Assembly (NCBI RefSeq): GCF_004519295.1
Contig: NZ_SOZH01000003.1
Coordinates: 62,001-126,000, forward strand
Source: Cellulosimicrobium funkei
Lineage (GTDB): Bacteria; Actinomycetota; Actinomycetes; Actinomycetales; Cellulomonadaceae
Reading direction: 5' to 3'
DNA: 64,000 nucleotides
Position 1 is the first letter of the stretch; each line of letters starts with the position of its first letter. Shown piece by piece: positions 43,533-52,158 of the stretch. The position numbers and the translations under genes are program-made. Below the pieces are notes generated by a model that worked only from the letters and a program-made list of their open reading frames with translations, was not told where the DNA came from and made no database searches.

Positions 43533-44275
43533 CAGCCCGCGAGCCAGGTGACGGCCTGGCCGAACAGCGGGCCGTAGCCGGCCCAGTCCATGAACTCGCG
43601 CGGGGCCCAGTGCGGGGAGATGTCGGAGGCGAACGCGAGCGTGCGACCCTCGCCCTCGCTGCGGACGGCGACGAGCGGGCGGCCCTCGATGGTGGCGAGG
43701 ACGGTCGCGTCGGCCTTGGCGGTGAGGCGCTGGTAGCCGAGGAGGATCGGCCACTCGCGGTCGAGGCCGGCGGTGACGGGGTGCTCGACGTCGGTCAGGG
43801 TGCCGCCGATGCCCTCGGGGGTCTCCTCGCGGTCGTCGTACGGGAGGATGTCGACGGGCAGGACGGCCTCGACCGCGGTGCCGTGGTAGTTCGCCTTGGC
43901 CTGGAAGCCCTGGAAGCTGAGGTAGCCGCCGGCCATCATGAGGCCGCCGCCGCGGCGGACCCACTCGGCGAGGAGCTTGAGCCGGTTCGGGAACGGGCGC
44001 CCCTGGGAGAACACGACCGGCGGGAGCAGGAGCGAGTTGGCGCCGATGTCGGACAGGATCACGACGTCGTAGGCGTCGAGCGCGTCGAGCGTGGAGGGGA
44101 AGTCCTCGGCGACGAGGTGCGAGGGCAGGTGCGTGACCTCGTGGCCCTCGGCGGCCAGCGCCTCGAGCAGGCGCGCGCACCCGATCTCGAGCTGGGCGTG
44201 GGGGAACGCGTCGTACCCCTTGTAGTCGGTGGTCGCGTTGATCCACGACTCCCCGGCGAGCAGAACCCGGCTCAT
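43532..44275 (-). CDS. ThuA-like/GATase-1-like protein of the sugar operon
   Basis: A 247-residue cytoplasmic protein of the class I glutamine amidotransferase-like (ThuA/DJ-1) fold. It begins SRVLLAGESWINATTDYKGYDAF, with GHEVTHLPSHLVAEDFP, VVILSDIGANSLLLPP and WVRRGGGLMMAGGYLSFQGFQ, a pattern seen in uncharacterised proteins beside ribokinases. The position of the nucleophile Cys in amidotransferases is held by Gly/Tyr (GGYLSF), so it is not a glutaminase. AAGGAGG precedes ATG 44275. It is first in the LacI-controlled operon; two TTGCGCAA sites lie upstream. Confidence 0.82.
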   Translation of the reverse strand: MSRVLLAGESWINATTDYKGYDAFPHAQLEIGCARLLEALAAEGHEVTHLPSHLVAEDFPSTLDALDAYDVVILSDIGANSLLLPPVVFSQGRPFPNRLKLLAEWVRRGGGLMMAGGYLSFQGFQAKANYHGTAVEAVLPVDILPYDDREETPEGIGGTLTDVEHPVTAGLDREWPILLGYQRLTAKADATVLATIEGRPLVAVRSEGEGRTLAFASDISPHWAPREFMDWAGYGPLFGQAVTWLAG

Positions 44276-44319
44276 CCCGGCCTCCTTGCGATCAGGTCGC
44301 GCGGCGACGTCCTCGACGA

Positions 44320-44351
44320 CGTTGCGCAACGTTGTGTAGCTTTGCGCAAGA
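44320..44351. promoter_or_regulatory. Two LacI-type operators between the divergent genes
   Basis: CGTTGCGCAACG (44320-44331) is a perfect palindrome; CTTTGCGCAAGA (44340-44351) is a second site with the same TTGCGCAA core, 20 bases (about two helical turns) away. Cores with central CG are typical for LacI-family repressors. The sites lie 45 bases and more upstream of the ThuA-like gene and 100 bases before lacI. Confidence 0.8.
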
Positions 44352-44450
44352 CCGTAGGGGGCGAGCGGCGCGGCTGTCAACACCGTGCGCGGCCCGACGC
44401 TCCCGGTAGAGTGCAGGGGATCTGGGGGACCGCCCCGAGGAAGGGGAGCC

Positions 44451-45473
44451 ATGACGCTCACGCGTGTTGCGCAACGTGCCGGCGTGTCGGCCTCGACGGC
44501 GTCGCGCTACCTGCGCGGGCAGCTCAACGTCCAGCCGGAGACGGCGGCGCGGATCGACGCCGCGGTCCGCGAGGTGGGGTACGTCGTCCCCGCGCCCGGT
44601 CCCGCCGCGCGCGACGACGAGCGTCGCACCGGGGTGGTCGCGCTCGTCGTGCCCGACTTCGTCAACCCGTTCTTCACCGCTCTCGCCGAGGAGGTCGCGC
44701 GCCTCGCGGGCGACCGCCGCGTCCCGCTCGTCGTCGCGCTGTCGACGCGGCACGGCGACGCCGAGTCCGGCCTGGGCCAGCTCCTCGCGAGCGACGGCTC
44801 GCTCGGCGGCGTCGTCTACGTGGGGATGTCCCGCACCGACGACCGGCTCGCGCGCGCCGTCGCGGACGGGCTGCCCGTCGTCGTCATCGACGAGGAGGTC
44901 GACCTCGACCTGCCCGTCGAGACGATCACCGTCGACAACTACGGCGGCGCCTACCAGGCCACGAGCTACCTCGTGCAGCAGGGGCACCGGCGCATCGCCC
45001 ACGTCGCCGGGCCCGCGGAGCTGTCCACGACCCAGGACCGCCTGCGCGGCTACGTCGACGCGATGCACGACGCCGGCCTCGACGTCGACCCGGACCTCGT
45101 GCGCCACGGCCCGTACACCGAGCAGTTCGGCGCCTCGACGTTCCCCTACCTCACGCGGCCCGGGAACGCGCCGACGGCCGTGTTCGTCGGCAGCGACATC
45201 GTGGCCGTCGGGATGCTGGGCGCCGCCGAGCTGCACGGGATCTCCATCCCCGAGGACCTCTCGGTCGTCGGGTGCGACGGCATCCGTGTCGGCCAGTGGC
45301 TGCGCCCCAAGCTCACGACGCTCGAGCAGCCCGTCGTGGCGCTCGCGCTCGCCGCGATGGACGCGATCGAGCGATCGATGACCGGCACCCCGCCCGCGGT
45401 CCCGCCCGCGCGCACCGTGCTGCCGCTGCACCTCGTCGTGCGCGGCTCGGTCGCCCGGCCCGCGGACGGCTGA
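44451..45473 (+). CDS. LacI-family transcriptional regulator
   Basis: A 340-residue repressor. The N-terminal helix-turn-helix, TLTRVAQRAGVSASTASRYL, is followed by the hinge helix region QPETAARIDAAVREVGYV and a periplasmic-binding-protein-like sensor domain (VVALVVPDFVNPFFTALAEEV ... in short VNPFF; later TAVFVGSDIVAVGMLGAAE and LSVVGCDG). AAGGGGAG precedes the ATG. It diverges from the four-gene sugar operon and probably represses it and itself; a third TTGCGCAA site lies inside its own codons 6-9. The inducer is presumably the operon's sugar substrate. Confidence 0.94.
   Translation: MTLTRVAQRAGVSASTASRYLRGQLNVQPETAARIDAAVREVGYVVPAPGPAARDDERRTGVVALVVPDFVNPFFTALAEEVARLAGDRRVPLVVALSTRHGDAESGLGQLLASDGSLGGVVYVGMSRTDDRLARAVADGLPVVVIDEEVDLDLPVETITVDNYGGAYQATSYLVQQGHRRIAHVAGPAELSTTQDRLRGYVDAMHDAGLDVDPDLVRHGPYTEQFGASTFPYLTRPGNAPTAVFVGSDIVAVGMLGAAELHGISIPEDLSVVGCDGIRVGQWLRPKLTTLEQPVVALALAAMDAIERSMTGTPPAVPPARTVLPLHLVVRGSVARPADG
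44466..44475. promoter_or_regulatory. Third TTGCGCAA site, inside the lacI coding start
   Basis: GTTGCGCAAC is identical to the core of the operator at 44321-44330 and lies 16 bases into the regulator gene. It could allow looping to the upstream pair or a roadblock to transcription. It may also be coincidental, as it encodes part of the conserved RVAQRAGVS helix. Confidence 0.5.
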
Positions 45474-45496
45474 GGGGTGTTCGCCGGGAGCGGGCG

Positions 45497-45919
45497 GTGC
45501 GTGCCGTGACCGGGCTGCACCACGTCGAGATCTGGGTCGCGGACCTCGCGACGGCCCGAGCCGAGTGGGGCTGGCTGCTGGGCGCGCTCGGGTTCTCGCG
45601 CCGCAGCGAGTGGCCGGACGGTGAGTCGTGGGCCGGTGGCGGGGCCTACCTCACGTTCACGACGTCCCCGAACCTCACCGGGGCGACGCACGACCGCCGG
45701 GCCCCGGGGGTCAACCACCTCGCGTTCCGGGCCGGTGCTCCCGCGACGGTCGACGCGCTCATGGTCGCCGCGCCCGACCACGGGTGGCGCCCGCTCTACC
45801 ACGACCGTTACCCGCACGCCGGCGGTCCCGACCACTACGCCGGATGGCTCGAGAACTCTGCGGGGTTCAAGGCCGAGCTCGTCGCGTCGAAGGCGGTCGG
45901 CGGGGCGACGCCTCTCTGA
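45497..45919 (+). CDS. VOC-family (glyoxalase/dioxygenase-fold) protein
   Basis: A 140-residue protein with two beta-alpha-beta-beta-beta units. The opening TGLHHVEIWVADLATARAEW supplies the first metal-binding His, GVNHLAFRAG the next and the terminal NSAGFKAELVA the Glu. GGAG lies 6 bases before GTG 45497; GTG 45506 is the alternative. It starts 24 bases after the LacI-family gene and may be read with it. Whether it is a lyase, dioxygenase or resistance protein cannot be told. Confidence 0.85.
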   Translation: MRAVTGLHHVEIWVADLATARAEWGWLLGALGFSRRSEWPDGESWAGGGAYLTFTTSPNLTGATHDRRAPGVNHLAFRAGAPATVDALMVAAPDHGWRPLYHDRYPHAGGPDHYAGWLENSAGFKAELVASKAVGGATPL

Positions 45920-46011
45920 CGGCGGCACGTCGGGCCACCCAGGGGTACGGAGGTCTGCTGTCGCGGGAACAGCGCGGCTCGTCCGTTCTGCGCTGTTGGT
46001 ACCTTTCCGCC

Positions 46012-46431
46012 ATGACGTCACGCGCAGGGTCGGAGCACGGGCCGGGCCGAGGTCGGCGGGGTGCCGCGCTCGTCGTGGGAGGTGCCGCGCTCGCCGCCGC
46101 CGTGCCCGCCGTCCTGCTGGGCCGGGCGGCCAGCGAGTACTTGTGGGAGCTGTGGTGGCTGGACGCCGGGTCGAGCGGGCTGCTCGACGGGGTGCCCGAC
46201 CGGCCGGTCGCCGTCCGCGCGCTGGTCGGTGCCGTCCTGTTGCTGGTCGTCGCGCTCTCCGCCGTCGGCCTGGCGGTCCGCGCCGGGGCTCGCGGCGGGC
46301 TGACGGCCGCGGTCGCGGCTCGGTGCGCACTCCTCGGTGTGGCGATCCCGGTCGCGGTGCTCACCGTGGCGCTCGTGCTCCAGTCGACGCTGTCAGGACC
46401 GGAGCAACCCCCGTTCGTCCCGTTCTCCTAG
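46012..46431 (+). CDS. Small membrane protein, 139 aa
   Basis: An unrecognised protein with three hydrophobic segments (about 18-40, 66-88 and 100-124) and a basic N-terminus. TACCTT at 46000-46005 lies 6 bases before the ATG and there is no ribosome binding site, so the mRNA may be leaderless. The stop overlaps the end of the convergent gene at 46428 by 4 bases. No conserved motif is seen. Confidence 0.72.
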   Translation: MTSRAGSEHGPGRGRRGAALVVGGAALAAAVPAVLLGRAASEYLWELWWLDAGSSGLLDGVPDRPVAVRALVGAVLLLVVALSAVGLAVRAGARGGLTAAVAARCALLGVAIPVAVLTVALVLQSTLSGPEQPPFVPFS

Positions 46432-46742
46432 CGGTCCTGCTCGCGGTCCTCCGCCGGGACGCGCAGTGCCCGGACGGCCACCGTCAGGCCGGCGACGAGG
46501 CACACGAGGCCGGCGACGGCCAGGAGGGCGGCGGCCACCAGGTGCTCCCGGTTGGACTCGATCGCCGCCGCGCTCCACGGCTCGGCCCGGCTCTCCGCCT
46601 GGTTGACGTAGTGCCAGACCGAGCCGAGGTGGTAGTTCCCCTCCCAGGTGGTGAGCCACCAGGCGAGGAGCGGCAGCACGACGCCGGCGGCCAGGAGCCG
46701 GGCGGCGCGGACCAGGCGACGCTCTCGGCCGATCGGGTCCAC
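46428..46742 (-). CDS. Small membrane protein, 104 aa
   Basis: An unrecognised protein with two membrane helices (about 13-32 and 68-92) joined by an external loop rich in aromatic and acidic residues (TTWEGNYHLGSVWHYVNQAE). Possible two-helix envelope protein. It is 34 bases downstream of the APC permease gene on the same strand and could be co-transcribed. Convergent with the preceding membrane protein, with a 4-base overlap at the stops. Confidence 0.7.
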   Translation of the reverse strand: MDPIGRERRLVRAARLLAAGVVLPLLAWWLTTWEGNYHLGSVWHYVNQAESRAEPWSAAAIESNREHLVAAALLAVAGLVCLVAGLTVAVRALRVPAEDREQDR

Positions 46743-46776
46743 GGTCCTCCTCCGAGCCGAGCCGAGCGCCGCGCCG

Positions 46777-48117
46777 TCACGCCGCGCGTGCGTCCGCGGC
46801 CCGGCGGGTCCAGCGCATCACGACGTACAGCACCGCGCCGACGGCGAGCAGGATACCCGCGCGCAGCCACGTCATGGCGTCCTGCTGCGTCAGGAGCAGG
46901 ACGCACGACGCCACGCCCAGCACCGGCACGACCGTCGCGACGCGGAAGTGCGGCGCGTCGACGGGGTCGCGGCGCAGCACGAGGACCGCGACGTTCGTCG
47001 AGGCGAACACGAGCAGCAGGAGCAGCACGACGGTCTCGGCGAGGCCCGCGACGTCGCCCGTGAACACGAGCCCCATCGCGACCACGGTCGTCACGACGAT
47101 CGCGACCCACGGCGTGCGACGGCGGGGGAGCACGCGCCCGAGCGTGGCGGGGAGCAGGCCCTGCTCGGCCATGCCGTACGCGAGCCGGCTCGCCATGATC
47201 ATCGTGAGCAGCGCCCCGTTCGCGACGGCGATCAGCGCGACGAGGGAGAACACCCACGCGGGCACCGACCCCTCCGCGTCGACGACCTCGAGCAGGGGCC
47301 CGGTCGAGCCGGCGAGCGTCTCGGGGTCGACGACCGCGACCGCGGCGACGCCCACCGCGACGTACACGACGCCCGCGGTGACGAGCGCGCCGAACAGCGC
47401 GCGCGGGTAGGTGCGGCGCACGTCGCGCACCTCCTCGGCGAGGTTCGCCGACGTCTCGAACCCGACGAACGAGTAGTACGCGAGGATGGCGGCCGCGAGG
47501 ACGGCGAGCGCCGGCGTCGTGCCCTCCGCGAACTGCGTGACGCGGCCCGGCGACCCTTCGCCGCGCCCCAGCACGACGGCGGCGAGCACGACGACGAGCA
47601 CGAGCCCGGACAGCTCGATCGCGGTCATCGCGACGTTGGCGCGCAGCGACTCCTTGATGCCGCGCGCGTTGAGCGCGGCCACGACGGCGAGGAACAGCAC
47701 GGCCACGAGGCGGTCGGGGGCGTCGACGAACGTCGCGAAGTAGTCGCCGGCGAAGGCCAGGGAGAGGCCCGCGGCGCTCGTCACGCCTGCGGCGAGCATG
47801 GAGAACCCGACGAGGAACGACACGAGCGGGCTGCGGAACGCGCGGTCCGCGAACACGGCCGCGCCGCCGGCCTGCGGGTACTTGGTCACGAGCTCGGCGT
47901 ACGACCCGGCGGTCAGCAGGGCGAGGCCGAGGGCGACGAGGAGCGGCAGCCAGACGGCGCCGCCCACCTCGCCGGCCATCTCGCCGACGAGCGCGTAGAC
48001 GCCCGCGCCGAGCACGTCGCCGAGGATGAAGAGGTACAGGAGCCGTCCCCCGACCGAACGGGACAGCTTGGTGTCCGGGTCGGCGGCCTGCTGCTGGGGT
48101 GCGGTCGGTGCGCTCAT
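46777..48117 (-). CDS. APC-superfamily amino acid permease
   Basis: A 446-residue transporter with about twelve helices. The first helix region, LYLFILGDVLGAGVYALVGEMAG, contains the broken-helix GAGVY pattern that binds substrate amino group in the APC fold; later come KYPQAGGAAVFADRAF, AAILAYYSFVGFETSANLAEEVRD (helix 6 region with the acidic tail) and NGALLTMIMASRLAYGMA. These resemble the YhdG/CAT-type basic or neutral amino acid transporters. ATG 48117 is chosen because upstream codons are low-complexity. Substrate not determined. Confidence 0.9.
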   Translation of the reverse strand: MSAPTAPQQQAADPDTKLSRSVGGRLLYLFILGDVLGAGVYALVGEMAGEVGGAVWLPLLVALGLALLTAGSYAELVTKYPQAGGAAVFADRAFRSPLVSFLVGFSMLAAGVTSAAGLSLAFAGDYFATFVDAPDRLVAVLFLAVVAALNARGIKESLRANVAMTAIELSGLVLVVVLAAVVLGRGEGSPGRVTQFAEGTTPALAVLAAAILAYYSFVGFETSANLAEEVRDVRRTYPRALFGALVTAGVVYVAVGVAAVAVVDPETLAGSTGPLLEVVDAEGSVPAWVFSLVALIAVANGALLTMIMASRLAYGMAEQGLLPATLGRVLPRRRTPWVAIVVTTVVAMGLVFTGDVAGLAETVVLLLLLVFASTNVAVLVLRRDPVDAPHFRVATVVPVLGVASCVLLLTQQDAMTWLRAGILLAVGAVLYVVMRWTRRAADARAA

Positions 48118-48364
48118 CGCGTCACCGTGCCACGGCCCCGGATCGCTCGCGCCCGGTGCCGGACCGTGCGCCCGCCACGTGCGCCCGTCCCGTGCGCCCG
48201 GACGAACCCGCGCGGGCACGGCGTGCGAGCCGCCGTGCGAGCCGACAGGAGGCGTGTGAGCGTGGGAGCCCCGGGTCCAGCCACGAGCCCGTCCGCACGA
48301 GCGCGACCGGCGGGACGGAACGTCCCCGCGTGCCTGCGTCGCGCTCCGTCGCGAGGAGACGAGC

Positions 48365-49411
48365 ATGAGCGACACCCCGGAGACCTCGAGCGCGGCCCGC
48401 ACCGTGCGCCGCGCCGTCGTGCTGGGCGGTGCCGGGTTCGTGGGCAGCCACGTGTGCGAGGCGCTGGTGGGACAGGGCGTCGAGGTCGTGTGCGTCGACG
48501 ACCTGTCGACCGGGCGGGTCCGCAACCTCGACGCGCTGCGCGACGAGCCGCGGTTCCGCTTCGTCGAGGGAGACGTCAGCGCCGGGATCGACGTGCCCGA
48601 CCCCGAGCGGGTCGACCTTGTGCTGCACCTCGCGTCGCCCGCCTCGCCCGTGGACTACCTCCGGCTCCCGCTCGAGACCCTGCTCGTGGGCTCGGCGGGG
48701 ACGCGCCACGGCCTCGAGCTGGCCGAGCGTGCCGGGGCGCGGTTCGTGCTCGCCTCGACGTCCGAGGTGTACGGCGACCCGGAGGTGCACCCGCAGCGCG
48801 AGGATTACTGGGGCCACGTGAACCCCGTCGGGCCGCGCAGCGTCTACGACGAGTCCAAGCGGTTCGCGGAGGCGACCACCGCCGCGTACCGCCGCAGCCG
48901 CGGCGTGGACACGGGGATCGTGCGGATCTTCAACACGTACGGGCCCCGGATGCGGGGGCACGACGGCCGCATGGTCCCGACGTTCGTGCGGCAGGCGCTC
49001 GCGGGCGAGCCGCTGACCGTCGCGGGTGACGGGTCGCAGACCCGGTCGGTGTGCTTCGTGGACGACCTCGTCGAGGGCATCCTCGCGTTCGCGCGCACCG
49101 ACCACCCGGGCCCGGTGAACCTTGGCGACCCGACGGAGCTCACGGTGGAGCGCGTCGCGCGGGACGTGCTCGCGGCGACGGGGAGCGACGCCGGGATCGT
49201 GCACGTCGACCTGCCCGAGGACGACCCGCGCCGCCGTCGACCGGACACGAGCCTCGCCGAGCGCACGCTCGGCTGGCGGGCCCGCACGCCGTGGGCCGAG
49301 GGCCTCGCCCGGACGGTCGAGTGGTTCCGCTCCGATGGCGGCGGCGAGACGCCCGTCGCGGTCGGTGCGGCGCGCGGCGGCGCCACCGACGAGGCGGGTG
49401 AGCCGGCATGA
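48365..49411 (+). CDS. uxs: NAD-dependent sugar epimerase/dehydratase, UDP-glucuronate decarboxylase-like
   Basis: A 348-residue extended SDR. It shows the Rossmann motif GGAGFVGSH, DDLSTG, then HLASPASPVDYLRLPLET, STSEVYGDP, HPQREDYWGHVNPVGPRSVY and YDESK (Tyr-Lys catalytic pair), a sequence pattern of UDP-glucuronate decarboxylases (UXS), which make UDP-xylose. The next gene, overlapping by ATGA, is UDP-glucose dehydrogenase, which makes the UXS substrate. GAGGAG precedes the ATG. The C-terminal 30 residues are an extra Gly/Ala-rich tail. Confidence 0.86.
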   Translation: MSDTPETSSAARTVRRAVVLGGAGFVGSHVCEALVGQGVEVVCVDDLSTGRVRNLDALRDEPRFRFVEGDVSAGIDVPDPERVDLVLHLASPASPVDYLRLPLETLLVGSAGTRHGLELAERAGARFVLASTSEVYGDPEVHPQREDYWGHVNPVGPRSVYDESKRFAEATTAAYRRSRGVDTGIVRIFNTYGPRMRGHDGRMVPTFVRQALAGEPLTVAGDGSQTRSVCFVDDLVEGILAFARTDHPGPVNLGDPTELTVERVARDVLAATGSDAGIVHVDLPEDDPRRRRPDTSLAERTLGWRARTPWAEGLARTVEWFRSDGGGETPVAVGAARGGATDEAGEPA

Positions 49412-50748
49412 GGGTCTCGGTGCACGGCTGCGGCTATCTCGGGGCGGTCCACGCGGCGGCCCTCGCGCGCCTGGGGCACGAGGTCGTCGGCATCGACGTC
49501 GACCCGGCGCGCGTCGCGGCGCTCGCCGAGGGCAGGGCCCCGTTCTTCGAGCCAGGTCTCGCCGCGCTCCTGGCCGACCCGGGCGGGGCGGGGTCGCTCA
49601 CGTTCTCGACCGACGTCGCGCACGCTGGCGTCGCCGACGTGCACTTCCTGTGCGTCGGCACGCCGCAGTCGGCGGGCAGCGGCGTCGCGGACCTGCAGCA
49701 GCTCGAGGCGGCGCTCGCGGCGCTGCGCCCCCACCTGCGCCCGGGGTCGGTGGTGGTCGGCAAGTCGACCGTCCCCGTCGGCACGGCGGCCCGGCTCGCG
49801 ACGGACCTGCCCGACGGCGTCCGGCTCGCCTGGAACCCCGAGTTCCTGCGCGAGGGGCACGCGGTCGCGGACACGCTGCACCCGGACCGGCTCGTCTACG
49901 GCGTGCCCGACGACGGCGACGCGCTGGTCGAGCGCCTCGACGCCGTCTACGCGCGGCTGCTCGACGACGGCGTGCCCCGCCTCGTGACCGACCTCGCGAC
50001 CGCGGAGCTCGCGAAGGTGGCCGCCAACGCGTTCCTCGCGACGAAGATCTCGTTCGCCAACGCGGTCGCGGAGGTGTGCGAGGCCGCGGGCGGCGACGCG
50101 GTCGCGCTCGTCGGCACCATGGCGCTCGACCGCCGCATCGGCGGCGAGTACCTGGGCGTGGGCCTGGGGTTCGGCGGCGGGTGCCTGCCCAAGGACATCC
50201 GCGCGTTCGCGGCCCGGGCGCGCGAGCTCGGCGTCGGCCCGGCGGTGTCGTTCCTCGACGAGGTCGACGCCATCAACGACCGCTGCCGGGAGCGCGCCGT
50301 CGTGCTCGCGCGCACCGCGTGCGGCGGCTCCCTCGCGGGGCGACGCGTGGCGGTGCTCGGCGCCGCGTTCAAGCCGGACAGCGACGACGTGCGCAGCTCG
50401 CCCGCCCTCGCGCTGGCCCGGGCGCTCGCCGCGGAGGGGGCCGACGTCGTCGTCACCGACCCGCAGGCCCTCGCGCTCGCGCAGGCGGCCGCTCCCGAGC
50501 TCGGGTATGCCACGGACGCGCGCGAGGCGGCGACCGGCGCCGACGTCGTGGTCCTCGCGACCGAGTGGGACGAGTACCGCGACCTCGACCCCGGTGCTCT
50601 GGCCGACGTGGTGCGGTCGCCGCGCCTCGTGGACGCGCGCAACGCCGTCGACGGCGCGCGGTGGCGTGCTGCCGGGTGGGACGTGCGCTCGCTCGGGGTC
50701 GCCGCGCCGCGCGCGGCCCGGCCTCAGCCGAGCAGCCCCACGGCGTAG
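49408..50748 (+). CDS. ugd: UDP-glucose 6-dehydrogenase
   Basis: A 446-residue UDP-glucose/GDP-mannose dehydrogenase-type enzyme, oxidising UDP-glucose to UDP-glucuronate with two NAD. The Rossmann start is SVHGCGYLGAVHA; VGKSTVPVGTA and WNPEFLREGHAV follow; the catalytic Cys lies in GFGGGCLPKDI; the C-terminal domain has GAAFKPDSDDVRSSPAL. It overlaps the UXS-like gene by 4 bases, forming a UDP-xylose pathway from UDP-glucose. It ends within the convergent small gene (25-base overlap) and next to the heptose-glycan operon, to which its sugars may contribute. Confidence 0.94.
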   Translation: MRVSVHGCGYLGAVHAAALARLGHEVVGIDVDPARVAALAEGRAPFFEPGLAALLADPGGAGSLTFSTDVAHAGVADVHFLCVGTPQSAGSGVADLQQLEAALAALRPHLRPGSVVVGKSTVPVGTAARLATDLPDGVRLAWNPEFLREGHAVADTLHPDRLVYGVPDDGDALVERLDAVYARLLDDGVPRLVTDLATAELAKVAANAFLATKISFANAVAEVCEAAGGDAVALVGTMALDRRIGGEYLGVGLGFGGGCLPKDIRAFAARARELGVGPAVSFLDEVDAINDRCRERAVVLARTACGGSLAGRRVAVLGAAFKPDSDDVRSSPALALARALAAEGADVVVTDPQALALAQAAAPELGYATDAREAATGADVVVLATEWDEYRDLDPGALADVVRSPRLVDARNAVDGARWRAAGWDVRSLGVAAPRAARPQPSSPTA

Positions 50749-50978
50749 CCCACGAAGAACAGGGCCGTCACGACGGCGACCACGCCGACGACCCCGATCC
50801 AGACCCACGGCACGGCCCGGTGCGGGCCGTGCTCCTCGTGGCCCTGCGGCGCGCTCACCTGGTCCTCCGCGGGCGGGGTCTCGCCGGGCTGCACGTCGCC
50901 GCTCGCCGAGAAGTCGGCCGCGGACGAGCGGTGCGAGGCGTCCAGCGGGTCGGGATCGGGGGAGGCGGGTCCGGTCAT
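50724..50978 (-). CDS. Small single-helix membrane protein, 84 aa
   Basis: An unrecognised protein with an acidic, Ser/Pro-rich N-terminal 50 residues and one membrane helix (WVWIGVVGVVAVVTALFFVG) near the C-terminus, so a tail-anchored topology is likely. The stop-end overlaps the end of ugd by 25 bases on the other strand. It follows the eight-gene glycan operon by 43 bases and might be its last member. Confidence 0.62.
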   Translation of the reverse strand: MTGPASPDPDPLDASHRSSAADFSASGDVQPGETPPAEDQVSAPQGHEEHGPHRAVPWVWIGVVGVVAVVTALFFVGYAVGLLG

Positions 50979-51021
50979 GGTGCGGTCCTTCCGTCGGTGC
51001 GGGGGTCGAGATCGGGGGAGG

Positions 51022-52158
51022 TCATGCCTCGACGCTCAGGGCCTCGTCGCCCGCACGCATCTCGGCGGGGTCCTGCGGCCCCGCGAGGAGCGACCGCGCG
51101 GCCGCGACGACCTCGGCGACGGTGATGCGGCCGAGCGCCGGGTCGAGGTCGGCGGCGTGCGGGTCACCCCGGTAGCCGCGCGCCGCGTCGTCGGGCGCGT
51201 GCGCCGGCCTCTGCTCCGTGTCGCCGTGCCAGAGCACCGCGTGCCGCTCCGGGTCCACGGCGGGGCCCCACGTGGCGGGCGGCGTCGGGCCGAACAGCAC
51301 CACCGACGGGGTGCCGTACGCGGTCGCCAGGTGGGCCACGCCCGTGTCCCCGCAGACGACGAGCCGGGCCGTCGCGACGACGTCGGCGAGCGCGGGCAGG
51401 TCGAGCGTCCCGGCCGTGTCGGTCACGCTGCCGGTCCCGTCCGGCGCCCCCGCGGGGCCGCCGAGGGCGGCGTCCGCGTCGGCCACGACCCGCGCGCACA
51501 GGTCGCGCTCGTCGGGGCCGCCCGTGACGACGACGTCGTGACCGGCGGCCGCGAGGTCGCGCGCGACCGCGGCGAAGCGGTCCGCGGGCCAGCGGCGCGC
51601 GCCGGACGCCGCGCCGGGGTGCACGACGACGTGGCGCCCGCGCGACCCCGGCGGGTCGAGCCGCAGGTCCTCGCGCGAGCACGCGCCGCCCGCCGCGGTG
51701 ACGAGCCGGCACCAGCGGTCGACCTCGTGCTCGTCCGGGTCCCAGTGCGGCCCGTCGACCCCCGCGTCGCCCGACGCGAACGCGACGACCCGCTGCGGGG
51801 CGGTGTGGAGCAGCACCCGGTGGCTCTCGGGACCGCTGCCGTGCAGGTTCACCGCCACGTGCCCGACGGCGTCCGCGCCGGTGAGCGTCCGCGCCTCCTG
51901 CGCCCAGACGAGCGGCTGGAGGCCGCGGGTCGGCACGACGCCGTCGACGAGGCCGAGGTCGCGCAGCCAGCCGCCGACCTCCGCTGGCGCGGCGAGGAGC
52001 ACGCGCCGACCGGGCCACGCGCGCCGCACTCCCCGCAGCGCGGGCACGGCCGTCAGCGCGTCCCCGAGCCCGAGCGCGCGCAGCACGAGGACGGTCCCCT
52101 CGTCCTGCCCCGCGCGCCCCGGCAGGTCGGGTGCCAGCTCCGTCGCGCCCGCCGTCAC
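51022..52158 (-). CDS. Glycosyltransferase family 9 (heptosyltransferase-type), copy 1
   Basis: A 378-residue GT9 enzyme, the family of LPS heptosyltransferases WaaC/WaaF. It has the N-terminal VLVLRALGLGDALTAVPALRGVRRAWPG, VNLHGSGPESH, the donor-binding half with VVVHPGAASGARRWPADRFAAVA, VVVTGGPDERDL and the GDTGVAHLATAYGTPSVVLFGPTPPATWGP block that binds the nucleotide sugar. GTG 52158 shares GTGA with the SDR stop. It is the last enzyme of an eight-gene operon that also makes activated heptose, so heptose from that route is the likely donor. A Gram-positive host makes the acceptor unknown. Confidence 0.9.
   Translation of the reverse strand: MTAGATELAPDLPGRAGQDEGTVLVLRALGLGDALTAVPALRGVRRAWPGRRVLLAAPAEVGGWLRDLGLVDGVVPTRGLQPLVWAQEARTLTGADAVGHVAVNLHGSGPESHRVLLHTAPQRVVAFASGDAGVDGPHWDPDEHEVDRWCRLVTAAGGACSREDLRLDPPGSRGRHVVVHPGAASGARRWPADRFAAVARDLAAAGHDVVVTGGPDERDLCARVVADADAALGGPAGAPDGTGSVTDTAGTLDLPALADVVATARLVVCGDTGVAHLATAYGTPSVVLFGPTPPATWGPAVDPERHAVLWHGDTEQRPAHAPDDAARGYRGDPHAADLDPALGRITVAEVVAAARSLLAGPQDPAEMRAGDEALSVEA

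Noticed and set aside
43532-44275. Functional glutamine amidotransferase
   Set aside because: The nucleophile-elbow position reads GGYLSF without Cys, so glutaminase activity is not expected.
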